Shown in pieces: positions 15,501-22,796 of a stretch of DNA of 64,000 bases. The position numbers and the translations under genes were made by a program. Source of the DNA: Bacteroidota bacterium (GTDB taxonomy: Bacteria > Bacteroidota > Bacteroidia > Bacteroidales > F082); assembly GCA_016715945.1 (NCBI GenBank), contig JADJXJ010000003.1, forward strand, positions 124,001-188,000. Direction: 5' to 3'. How positions within the stretch are numbered: position 1 is the first letter of the stretch; each line of letters begins with the position of its first letter. Below the pieces are notes generated by a model. It was not told the DNA's origin. It saw only the letters and a program-made list of their open reading frames with translations, and did no database searches.

Positions 15501-16457
15501 ATGGAAAGAATTCTGGTTATTGGCTGTTCCGGACAGATCGGCTCGGAGCTTACGCTGGCTTTGCGGAAAACTTATGGCAACAAAAATGTGTTTGCCACCG
15601 ATATCAAGCAGCCCCCCGCCGACATTCTAGAGACCGGTCCGTTCTATCTGCTCGACGTGCTCGACTACAACAACCTGCTGCACTTTGCCGTGCGTTTCAA
15701 AATCACTCAGGTTTACAACCTGGCGGCCGTGCTTTCGGGCAATGCGGAAAAGATTCCGCAACAGGCCTGGGACATCAATATGCGTGCCCTGATGAATACC
15801 CTTGAGCTGGCCCGTGATTCGGATGCCAAAAAACTGTTCTGGCCCAGCTCAATCGCAGTGTTCGGGCCAACCACACCCAGGCAAAACACACCCCAACTCA
15901 CGGTGATGGAGCCCAACACGGTCTATGGCATCAGCAAGCTGGCCGGCGAACGCTGGGGAGAGTATTATTACCGGCGCTATGGAGTGGACTTCCGCAGCCT
16001 GCGCTATCCCGGCCTGATCAGCTACAAAACCGAGGCAGGTGGCGGAACCACCGACTATGCCGTCGAGATTTATTACGAAGCCATACGCAACAACCGCTAT
16101 ACCTGCTTCCTGCGCGAAGACACAGCCCTTCCGATGATGTTTATGGAAGACGCCATCAATGCCACCATCCGTTTGATGGAAGCCGACCCGGACAAACTCT
16201 CGCTGAGATCGAGCTACAATGTGGGTGGGATGAGCTTTACCCCAAAAGATGTGGCTGCCGCCATCCGCAAACATAAGCCTGATTTTCAGATAACCTACGA
16301 GCCCGACTTCCGCCAGGCCATAGCCGACAGCTGGCCCGCCAGCATCGACGACAGTGTGGCCCGCCGCGACTGGGGCCTGTCCGACAGCTACAACCTCGAC
16401 TCTATGACCGAGGTGATGCTCCGCGAAATTGGAAAAAAACTTGCCAGCCAGGATTAA
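15501..16457 (+). CDS. L-threonine 3-dehydrogenase, SDR type
   Basis: A 318-residue extended short-chain dehydrogenase that oxidises L-threonine to 2-amino-3-oxobutyrate with NAD. It shows the Rossmann motif VIGCSGQIGSEL at 6-17, the cofactor Asp in VFATDIKQP, the catalytic Ser region WPSSIAVFGPTTPR and the YxxxK pair in YGISKLAGERWGEYY. The stretch LRYPGLISYKTEAGGGTTDYAVEI is typical of the epimerase-like threonine dehydrogenases rather than of UDP-sugar epimerases. A cupin gene follows 10 bases later. Together with threonine aldolase at 62 kb it suggests threonine catabolism. Confidence 0.85.
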   Translation: MERILVIGCSGQIGSELTLALRKTYGNKNVFATDIKQPPADILETGPFYLLDVLDYNNLLHFAVRFKITQVYNLAAVLSGNAEKIPQQAWDINMRALMNTLELARDSDAKKLFWPSSIAVFGPTTPRQNTPQLTVMEPNTVYGISKLAGERWGEYYYRRYGVDFRSLRYPGLISYKTEAGGGTTDYAVEIYYEAIRNNRYTCFLREDTALPMMFMEDAINATIRLMEADPDKLSLRSSYNVGGMSFTPKDVAAAIRKHKPDFQITYEPDFRQAIADSWPASIDDSVARRDWGLSDSYNLDSMTEVMLREIGKKLASQD

Positions 16458-16467
16458 AGCATCGAAA

Positions 16468-16752
16468 ATGAGTATAGAAAGACTAATTACCGTTGAAGAG
16501 CCTACGGCCGAAAAGCTCAACGCAATGGGCGTGCACAGCTGGCCCGTCTGGACGAAAGAGGAAAGCGATTTTCCCTGGTTTTACGACGAAACCGAGGTGT
16601 GCTATATCCTCGAAGGCCACATCATCGTAACGCCCGAAGGCGGCGAACCCGTCGAAATCCTGCCCGGACAACTGGTTACCTTTCACAAAGGGCTGGCATG
16701 CCGCTGGCAAATCCTCAAAGCGGTCAGGAAGCATTACGACTTTCCTTCCTGA
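16468..16752 (+). CDS. Small cupin-fold protein (DUF861/EutQ-like)
   Basis: A 94-residue single-domain cupin starting at ATG 16468. The motif FPWFYDETEVCYILEGHIIVTPEGGEP followed by ILPGQLVTFHKGLACRW is the paired beta-barrel core of the cupin_3 (DUF861) family. Metal ligands are incomplete compared with classical cupins: the first motif has ETEVCYILEGH with a Glu pair rather than two His. Encoded 10 bases after tdh, so probably cotranscribed. Function unknown; it could bind a small molecule. Confidence 0.78.
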   Translation: MSIERLITVEEPTAEKLNAMGVHSWPVWTKEESDFPWFYDETEVCYILEGHIIVTPEGGEPVEILPGQLVTFHKGLACRWQILKAVRKHYDFPS

Positions 16753-16843
16753 TTGGCAGAGTAAATTTGCCTGAGGCGCCCTTTTGCCGGGCCACATTCG
16801 AACACTGTTGAAAGTTGATTGTTTAAGGTCAAAATGTTCTACC

Positions 16844-17074
16844 ATGTGGACCACCGAAAACAATCAGCTCGTCAGGAACTTTGTATTCGACGATTTCGTC
16901 CAGGCTTTTGCCTTCATGACAAAAGTGGCTTTTGTGGCTGAGAAGATGAACCATCACCCCGAATGGACCAATGTGTACAACCGGGTGACCATCAGGCTCA
17001 GCACGCACGATGCCGGCAATGTGGTGACCGACAAAGACCTGCGGCTGGCCGAAGCAATAGACAGGCTCCTCTGA
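16844..17074 (+). CDS. Pterin-4a-carbinolamine dehydratase (PCD) family
   Basis: A 76-residue protein of the PCD/DCoH family from ATG 16844. The core motif is KVAFVAEKMNHHPEWTNVYNRVTIRLSTHD, with the catalytic His-His-Pro-x-Trp. This enzyme dehydrates 4a-hydroxytetrahydrobiopterin after aromatic hydroxylation, but in bacteria without a hydroxylase it may serve molybdopterin or folate-type pterins. The length is slightly shorter than the usual ~95 residues because the N-terminal helix is reduced. No aromatic hydroxylase is in this window. Confidence 0.85.
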   Translation: MWTTENNQLVRNFVFDDFVQAFAFMTKVAFVAEKMNHHPEWTNVYNRVTIRLSTHDAGNVVTDKDLRLAEAIDRLL

Positions 17075-17075
17075 A

Positions 17076-17516
17076 TTATGCTTTACGGTCGTTCTCCGGT
17101 TTTTCGGCCTGCAGAAATGCAATGGTCGAACGGACAAGGGCTTCGAGCACATTCAGGTCGATGTCTGCCAGCTTTTTAATGTAGATGCAGCCTTTGCCCA
17201 TTTTGAATTTTCCGAGCTTTTGCAGCAGCTCATCCTGAAAGTTGTTGTAAGGAATGTTGACATACAAAGTGAGCGCCGCTTTGCGGGGCGAAAATGCGAC
17301 CAAAGGCATGTCGCCCTCGTGGCCGCTGGCATATCTGTAATGGTATGTGCCAAATCCGATGATGGATGGCCCCCACATCACCGGTTCGTGCCCCGACCAG
17401 ATTTGCATCAGCTTCACAAGTGCATGGCTGTCTGCTTTCTTCTGCGCACTGTCGGCGAATGCCTCAATAAACGCGCTCACATTTGCCCCTGTGGGTTTGG
17501 TTTTGTTTTCAGCCAT
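17076..17516 (-). CDS. DUF1801 domain protein
   Basis: A 146-residue soluble protein. The stretch LVKLMQIWSGHEPVMWGPSIIGFGTYHYRYASGHEGD, followed by LVAFSPRKAALTLYV and the C-terminal helix KGCIYIKKLADID, is the DUF1801 (YdhG-like) fold of the SufE/frataxin-like small proteins. Function of the family is not established. It converges with the pterin dehydratase gene with one base between stops. Confidence 0.8.
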   Translation of the reverse strand: MAENKTKPTGANVSAFIEAFADSAQKKADSHALVKLMQIWSGHEPVMWGPSIIGFGTYHYRYASGHEGDMPLVAFSPRKAALTLYVNIPYNNFQDELLQKLGKFKMGKGCIYIKKLADIDLNVLEALVRSTIAFLQAEKPENDRKA

Positions 17517-17662
17517 TGCTGACTAATCGACTTGAATTAGTGGTGGATTCAGGTGCAAAAATCGATCAATTAACCTCAAAATCTGATTCGGGTGCATATT
17601 CAATATAGACAACTCACACGACTTGAGCCAAACGCAAGTGTTCGTTCGCTATGGTTTCTTCG

Positions 17663-17761
17663 TTAAAGGTCAAGCAGTCCGAATGTTTCATGATGAGGAA
17701 TGTTAAGGTCGATGAACTGAAATTTTGGTGCTGCTTCTTTTCTCAGCAAGTTGTAAATTTT
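17663..17761 (-). other. Protein-like in-frame tail after the PIN gene stop
   Basis: Directly after the PIN gene's TAA the same frame stays open for 32 codons to a second TAA (17665-17663). The translation begins KIYNLLRKEAAPKFQF and ends HHETFGLLDL, with alternating hydrophobic/charged composition typical of real protein. It is best explained as the lost C-terminus of the PIN protein. Confidence 0.5.
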
Positions 17762-18148
17762 TTAACTTTCGCTGTCTGATGAAAGGTAAAATTCAATTGC
17801 TTTTTCACAGTCGGCCTGAGCAAAAAGTTTTGTATCGTTTGAAATGATCTTTCTGCTTGCGACCTCTAATTTGCCGTTTCTCTTTGCCTTAAATGTAATT
17901 CTTGCAAACTCTCCTGCTCTTTTTGAATGATCTAAGTTGAACGGAACTATTTGTAAATTTCTCAAAGGCAGCTCATTTACATCACCACCAACGCAATATC
18001 CCGCAATGCTGATTGTTGAAATCATCATTGTAATTTCTTTTTGTAAAAAGTATCTGAAATATCCATCGGCGTTTTCAAAAAGAGGGTCGTTATCGTTAAG
18101 AAAACGAATAAAGAAACTTGTATCAAGTAATACTGCTTTATGCATCAT
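17762..18148 (-). CDS. PIN-domain toxin-like protein, probably damaged
   Basis: A 128-residue VapC-like ribonuclease fold. Asp9 in the opening VLLDTSFFIRFLND is the first catalytic acid, and Asp105 in SNDTKLFAQAD is the third. The second acid, usually Glu in an S-x-IAEYC context, is Gly50 here (TISIAGYC, codon GGA, one base from GAA). The frame stops at TAA 17764-17762 but continues as good protein-like sequence for 32 codons, so the toxin seems both catalytically altered and truncated. It overlaps the upstream 260-residue gene by 11 bases, the usual toxin-antitoxin layout. Base composition is more AT-rich than the flanks, suggesting transfer. Confidence 0.7.
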   Translation of the reverse strand: MMHKAVLLDTSFFIRFLNDNDPLFENADGYFRYFLQKEITMMISTISIAGYCVGGDVNELPLRNLQIVPFNLDHSKRAGEFARITFKAKRNGKLEVASRKIISNDTKLFAQADCEKAIEFYLSSDSES

Positions 18149-18920
18149 ATCTGCCCCTTAACTCGTTTAACCATTTGTCGGGGTCTATTGTGCCGAGCCA
18201 GGATTTTTTTGCTTTATCCCGTAAATTTTTTAAATACGCTTCATCATATATTGGCTGATATTCAACCAATTCAATAAATTTCAATGTTGATGGGTCAATT
18301 TCACCTGTCTCTGAGTGCTGTTTTCCTGTTGCTCTGATTCCAAATGTCTTGTATAGCAGATTTTCCTCATATTGCTCAAGAAAGCTTATTGGTGTCTGAA
18401 TTCTTATTGTTCCGAGTTCTTCTGTAACGAGGTGAATATTAGCTTTGTCTTTTCCGCCTGCATTGGTCACTTTTCCATAAAAATAAAATTCAGCATCTGC
18501 CCAGACAGCTTCTGTTCTGTAGTAACTTGTGGTTTTATCAATTCTAACTTCGTTTGTATTATCAAGTGATGTTCGGATGCTGAAAACGTAATTACGTTTT
18601 GTGGCAATATCTTGAATGTTTTCAAATGCTTTTGCTGTTGATAAGTCAAGAAAGTCAATGTTTTGAACTTGATTTACCTGTCCAATGATGGCATTAAAGC
18701 CAATGATATGTTGAATTGAAGTTTTAAAAATATGCTTTACTGAACCTTCTTCAATTTTGTAGCTTATAGTTGGTCTGTTCCTTTTTTCACCGGGGAAAAG
18801 CAGGTCTTCAGCATTTTCAAGAATAGAGATAATGTCCCGAATGTCATAAATGTCGGGCGAAAGGTCAAGGTTCCCTTGCGAGCCAGTTATACTAATCTCT
18901 ATGAAGCCAATTTTTTCCAT
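18138..18920 (-). CDS. Unknown 260-residue partner of the PIN protein (possible antitoxin)
   Basis: No family recognised. The protein is soluble, with an N-terminal alpha/beta region (residues 1-90), a central beta-rich part containing EFYFYGKVTNAGGKDKANIHL (about 145-165) and a C-terminal charged helix ending KKSWLGTIDPDKWLNELRG. That C-terminal segment resembles toxin-wrapping tails of antitoxins in style. The coding end overlaps the PIN gene by 11 bases, so the two are surely cotranslated. At 260 residues it is far longer than usual VapB antitoxins and lacks an obvious ribbon-helix-helix or AbrB motif. AT-rich relative to neighbours. Confidence 0.6.
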   Translation of the reverse strand: MEKIGFIEISITGSQGNLDLSPDIYDIRDIISILENAEDLLFPGEKRNRPTISYKIEEGSVKHIFKTSIQHIIGFNAIIGQVNQVQNIDFLDLSTAKAFENIQDIATKRNYVFSIRTSLDNTNEVRIDKTTSYYRTEAVWADAEFYFYGKVTNAGGKDKANIHLVTEELGTIRIQTPISFLEQYEENLLYKTFGIRATGKQHSETGEIDPSTLKFIELVEYQPIYDEAYLKNLRDKAKKSWLGTIDPDKWLNELRGRYDA

Positions 18921-19033
18921 ATCACAAAGTTAAGTGGATTTTGTAACCGTTTGGCCATTTGAATCATAGCCTTTTTTTACGTCTCTATTCTTTGAGAACC
19001 GACTCAAAGTGTTTCTATAGGGTCGGATGTTGA

Positions 19034-19795
19034 TCAATTATTAATAAGGAGGTTGCTTTTTTTGATGTGCATTCCCCTGTCTTTAAAGCTTTTAAGAGTT
19101 ATGATGATACTCAGGGCGATGGTCAGAATACGGAAAATATTCGGATAGACCGAACCCAGTGCATTGGAGCTCATATCGAAGAGTGTCCACGAAAGGTTCA
19201 TCAGGATATGCAGGAAAACCGGCACCCACAGGTTGTTGTCCCATTCGATATAGAGCCATGCAAACCAAACGGCCCCCATGGCGGTAACCAGAAAAACACC
19301 GCTGGCCTCAGCAAGGTTGGAGCCCTGGTACAAGTGGCTCAGGCCGAATACCAGTGCACCGGCAAGCGAAGCCGGCACAAAACCCCAGCCGCAAAACCGA
19401 AACAAAAGGCCAAACAGGAACCCCCTGAACAACAATTCTTCCATCAACCCTGCCAGCAAGGTAGCCTGAATTAACCTGATGACCGTAAGATCGTCGGGCA
19501 CCCTTCCGGCCAGTGCCGAGCTTATCAGCATGGGCGAAACCACAACAGCCGCAAAACCAAAGGCTTTCCAGGGATTATGATTCAAGCCGAGTACAGCCGG
19601 TACACGGGATATGCCAAAGATTGCTGCTGTTGCCAGTCCCACAGGAACCAACCACCAGGAGTAGGTGTAGAGCATCCGCAGGTAACTATGCTGGATTGAA
19701 ATATCGAATATATTGTTAATCAGTCTGTTGCCATAAAGTGAAAGTAAAAAGATTACGATCACGACAACTGATCGAATGGCAGCTTTTGGGTGCAT
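19034..19795 (-). CDS. CPBP family intramembrane protease
   Basis: A 253-residue membrane protein from ATG 19795 with about seven to eight helices. The Abi/CPBP (Rce1-like) motifs are visible: EELLFRGFLFG (Glu-Glu-x-x-x-Arg), then FGLSHLYQG with a catalytic His, then VFLHILMNLSW with the second His/Asn. Members are glutamate proteases of uncertain substrate, some linked to bacteriocin immunity. It stands alone on the minus strand. An upstream TTG at 19843 would add 16 non-conserved residues. Confidence 0.85.
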   Translation of the reverse strand: MHPKAAIRSVVVIVIFLLSLYGNRLINNIFDISIQHSYLRMLYTYSWWLVPVGLATAAIFGISRVPAVLGLNHNPWKAFGFAAVVVSPMLISSALAGRVPDDLTVIRLIQATLLAGLMEELLFRGFLFGLLFRFCGWGFVPASLAGALVFGLSHLYQGSNLAEASGVFLVTAMGAVWFAWLYIEWDNNLWVPVFLHILMNLSWTLFDMSSNALGSVYPNIFRILTIALSIIITLKSFKDRGMHIKKSNLLINN

Positions 19796-19894
19796 TGGCC
19801 TGTTATTGGTTGGCCAAAAGTAGGAAAAGGGCCTGACCAGCAAAGATTTTTAACAATGCTTTGGCGAATGCCGGGCAGGACATCTACGCATTTT

Positions 19895-20281
19895 TCAAAG
19901 ACTTTCCACAAAGGCTTTCATTTTGGCGCTAACCTCTCCGGCCAGGCTGGTGAGCTCGGGTTTGCCCATGGCGGCAATCATTTCGAGCGGTTCCATGGCA
20001 GCCACTTCAATATTTCCCCCGCCCTGGTCAATCACAACCAAATTGCAGGGCAGGAGCACACCCAGTTTGTCTTCCATACGAAGCGCCTTGCTGGCAAAAT
20101 GCGGATTGCATGCCCCCAGGATTACATAGGGCTTGAAATCGTCGTTGATTTTTTCTTTGAGTGTGGCGCTTACATCAATCACCGAAACCAGCCCGAAGCC
20201 AATGGCCTTAAGGCCCTCTGTAACCTGCTGTATGGTTTGATCGAAATCGCCTTTCACGGTCTTGCTGATATAGTATTGCAT
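19895..20281 (-). CDS. DUF302 domain protein
   Basis: A 128-residue protein from ATG 20281. The pattern MQYYISKTVKGDFDQTIQQVTEGLKAIGFGLVS, then VILGACNPHFASKALRMEDKLGVLLPCNLVV, is the DUF302 alpha/beta fold. A cysteine precedes N-P-x-x-A and another sits in LPCN. These small proteins occur widely near sulfur and metal genes but have no settled function. It is a single gene, divergent from the DEAD helicase. Confidence 0.85.
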   Translation of the reverse strand: MQYYISKTVKGDFDQTIQQVTEGLKAIGFGLVSVIDVSATLKEKINDDFKPYVILGACNPHFASKALRMEDKLGVLLPCNLVVIDQGGGNIEVAAMEPLEMIAAMGKPELTSLAGEVSAKMKAFVESL

Positions 20282-20422
20282 GAGCCGAAATTGTATTGGT
20301 TTTGGCAACTAAGATACAACGATTAGTTCTTTTCGTAGGCATGAACCGGACAAGTTTGAGGTGTAAGTGCTTCAAATACAAAAAAATAATCTTGCAAAAC
20401 AGCCTTGCCCTGAAATAAAGCC

Positions 20423-20430
20423 TACCTTTG
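20423..20430 (+). promoter_or_regulatory. Candidate -7 box of DEAD helicase gene
   Basis: TACCTTTG, a full TAnnTTTG match, lies 23 bases before the start codon. A clear -33 TTTG at the right spacing is absent. Confidence 0.45.
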
Positions 20431-20453
20431 CAGCCCAATTTTAATACCATTTC

Positions 20454-22151
20454 ATGATTAGTTTTCAAGAACTTGGGTTGCGTCAGGAACTTTTGCGGGC
20501 TGTTGAAGCCTTAGGATTCAGCGAGCCCATGCCGATTCAGGCCGAAGTGATACCGGCCCTCATTGCACAGCCATCCGACCTTGTAGGCCTGGCCCAGACG
20601 GGTACAGGCAAGACGGCCGCTTTTGGCCTGCCTGTGCTTCATCACATTGATGCATCGCTCAGGCAAACGCAGGCTGTGGTTTTGTGCCCCACACGCGAAC
20701 TTTGTCTGCAAATCTCGCGCGATCTGACCAATTTTGCCCGTTTCATGCCCTCGATAGCCATCTCGGCCGTGTATGGCGGAGCCTCGATCGAAAAACAGTT
20801 GCGCGAACTGGCCCAGAAGCCTCAGATCATTGTTGCCACCCCAGGCAGGCTCAACGACATGATCCGCCGCGGAAAAACCGACTTCAGCCATGTGCAGTGG
20901 GTGGTGCTCGACGAAGCCGACGAAATGCTCGACATGGGTTTTCAGGAAGATGTGGACACCATCCTGCAAACCATGCCATCAAGCCACCACACCTTACTCT
21001 TTTCGGCTACCATGCCCGAAGAAGTGGAGGCTATCCTGAACAAGTATATGACCAACCCACAGGTGAAATCGGTGGGCAAACGCAATACCGGTACGGCCAA
21101 TGTGAAACATATGTATTATGTGGTGCAGGCCAAGGACCGTTATGCAGCCCTCAAGCGCATAGCCGATTTCAACCCGGCCATCTATGCCATCGTGTTTTGC
21201 CGCACCAGGGTTGAAACTCAGGAAGTGGCCGACAACCTGATCCGCGACGGATACAATGCCGATGCGTTGCATGGTGATCTTTCGCAGGCCCAGCGCGACC
21301 ATGTGATGAACCGTTTCCGTCAGGGCTCGCTGCAGATGCTGGTGGCTACCGACGTGGCAGCGCGAGGTCTGGATGTAAACAACCTGACCCATGTGATCAA
21401 CTACAACCTGCCCGATGAACCGGAGGTGTATATCCACCGCAGCGGACGCACCGGCCGGGCCGACAAAACAGGGGTGTGCATCAGCATCATCCACACCAGG
21501 GAGAAAAGCAAGCTGCGCATCATCGAACGCAAGGTGGGGCGCGAGTTTGCCCAGGCAAAAGTGCCCACAGGCGTCCAGGTGTGCGAAAAACAGTTGTTTC
21601 ACCACATCGACCGCATGGAAAAGGTGGAGATAAATCACGAGGAAATCGACGCCTTCTTGCCTGTAATTTTCCGTAAGCTGGAGTGGATGAGCCGCGAAGA
21701 CATCATTCGCCGTTTTGTGGCCCTGGAGTTCAACCGCTTTCTGGAATACTACCGCAATGCGCCCGACCTTAATGTGGAAGAGCGCGGCCCGGAGCGGGAA
21801 TACCGCGAAAAAGGCAAAAGCCGCCCCATCGAAAGGCGCGACGACCAGGGACGCTTTACCCGCCTGTTTTTCAGCATTGGCAGGCGCGACGGCACCGGCC
21901 CGCACAACATCATCGGCCTGATCAACGAAGTCACCCGCTCGCGCGATGTGAGCATCGGCCGCATTGATATCATGGACAACTTCTCGTTTGTGGATGTGGA
22001 CAACCAGCATGTGGATATGGTGGTGGAAGCCTTTGCGAACAAGCAGCGCAACAAAACGGGGGTCAGGGTGAACCCTGCCGATCCCAGAGAAGGTGGCAAG
22101 ACGTCGTCCAGATCATCGAAACCAGCCTGGAAAAAAGCCAGAAAATACTAG
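20454..22151 (+). CDS. DEAD-box ATP-dependent RNA helicase (DeaD/CsdA type)
   Basis: A 565-residue helicase. The Q motif region FSEPMPIQAEVIPAL is followed by motif I AQTGTGKTAAF, motif Ia PTRELCLQI, motif II VLDEADEMLDMGF, motif III SAT, and the second RecA lobe with TDVAARGLDVNNL and HRSGRTGRADKTG. Residues ~470-545 form a DbpA-type RNA-binding domain (RLFFSIGRRDGTGPHNIIGLIN), and the tail is basic (SSRSSKPAWKKARKY). The domain set is that of DeaD/CsdA, which remodels rRNA during ribosome assembly, especially in the cold. Confidence 0.93.
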   Translation: MISFQELGLRQELLRAVEALGFSEPMPIQAEVIPALIAQPSDLVGLAQTGTGKTAAFGLPVLHHIDASLRQTQAVVLCPTRELCLQISRDLTNFARFMPSIAISAVYGGASIEKQLRELAQKPQIIVATPGRLNDMIRRGKTDFSHVQWVVLDEADEMLDMGFQEDVDTILQTMPSSHHTLLFSATMPEEVEAILNKYMTNPQVKSVGKRNTGTANVKHMYYVVQAKDRYAALKRIADFNPAIYAIVFCRTRVETQEVADNLIRDGYNADALHGDLSQAQRDHVMNRFRQGSLQMLVATDVAARGLDVNNLTHVINYNLPDEPEVYIHRSGRTGRADKTGVCISIIHTREKSKLRIIERKVGREFAQAKVPTGVQVCEKQLFHHIDRMEKVEINHEEIDAFLPVIFRKLEWMSREDIIRRFVALEFNRFLEYYRNAPDLNVEERGPEREYREKGKSRPIERRDDQGRFTRLFFSIGRRDGTGPHNIIGLINEVTRSRDVSIGRIDIMDNFSFVDVDNQHVDMVVEAFANKQRNKTGVRVNPADPREGGKTSSRSSKPAWKKARKY

Positions 22152-22161
22152 ACATTTTATA

Positions 22162-22186
22162 TAAAGCGCTTTAGTTCAGCGCTTTA
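22162..22186. terminator. Convergent terminator hairpin
   Basis: A perfect nine-base inverted repeat TAAAGCGCT / AGCGCTTTA with a seven-base loop lies between the DEAD helicase and the convergent methyltransferase gene, overlapping the latter's stop codon. The T-run is short. Confidence 0.55.
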
Positions 22187-22775
22187 CTGCAACAAGGCGC
22201 ACCAGGGCCGACAAACCCTGGTGCAACAAGCCTTCGTTGAGCGTATCCACAGTTTCGTCGAGCATCAGCATTTCGAAATCCGGAAAGTCGGAAGCGAGCA
22301 AGTGGGCCGTGTAAAGCAGGTCGGGATGCTGCGGTCCGCCTGTGCCGTAACTGAGCTGATCGCGGTGGTAAGCTTCGATGATGAGCCGTCCGCCCGGGCG
22401 AATCGATCCGGACAGCTTCCTGTGCCATTGCTTCCGGAGCTCCGGGGGCAGGTGGACAAATATTTCGGCCGCAGCATCGTAGGAATTCTCCGGAAGGGTG
22501 GCTTCTGCAAGGTCGCAAACCAGGTAGTTCTGGAGTTTGGTCCCGGATTGCTCAGCCAGCGCGAGGGCTTTTTTACGTGCTTCATGGCTGAAGTCGATGG
22601 CATCCACCTGCCAGCCTTTCAGGGCGGCAAAAACGGCATTGCGGCCCTCGCCTTCGCCGGGCAGCAAAAGCCTGCCTGGCTCGGTCTGCACAATCTGAGC
22701 GGCAAAGAAACGATTGGGCGCCGTGCCATAAACGTACTCATCGCCTGCAAAACGAGCATCCCAGAGGGCTTTCAT
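22176..22775 (-). CDS. Class I SAM-dependent methyltransferase (TehB-like)
   Basis: A 199-residue Rossmann-like methyltransferase. The opening WDARFAGDEYVYGTAPNRFF is characteristic of the TehB/thiopurine-like group. Motif I is LLLPGEGEGRNAVFAALKGW, the acidic residue ending beta-2 is in VDAIDFSHEA, and motif IV is around YDAAAEIFVHLPPELRKQWHR. Similar proteins are annotated as tellurite-resistance or small-molecule methyltransferases. It ends inside the terminator hairpin of the helicase gene and follows malic enzyme by 21 bases on the same strand, so it may be cotranscribed. Confidence 0.82.
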   Translation of the reverse strand: MKALWDARFAGDEYVYGTAPNRFFAAQIVQTEPGRLLLPGEGEGRNAVFAALKGWQVDAIDFSHEARKKALALAEQSGTKLQNYLVCDLAEATLPENSYDAAAEIFVHLPPELRKQWHRKLSGSIRPGGRLIIEAYHRDQLSYGTGGPQHPDLLYTAHLLASDFPDFEMLMLDETVDTLNEGLLHQGLSALVRLVAVKR

Positions 22776-22796
22776 TCGGGCTCAACGTGCTGATGG

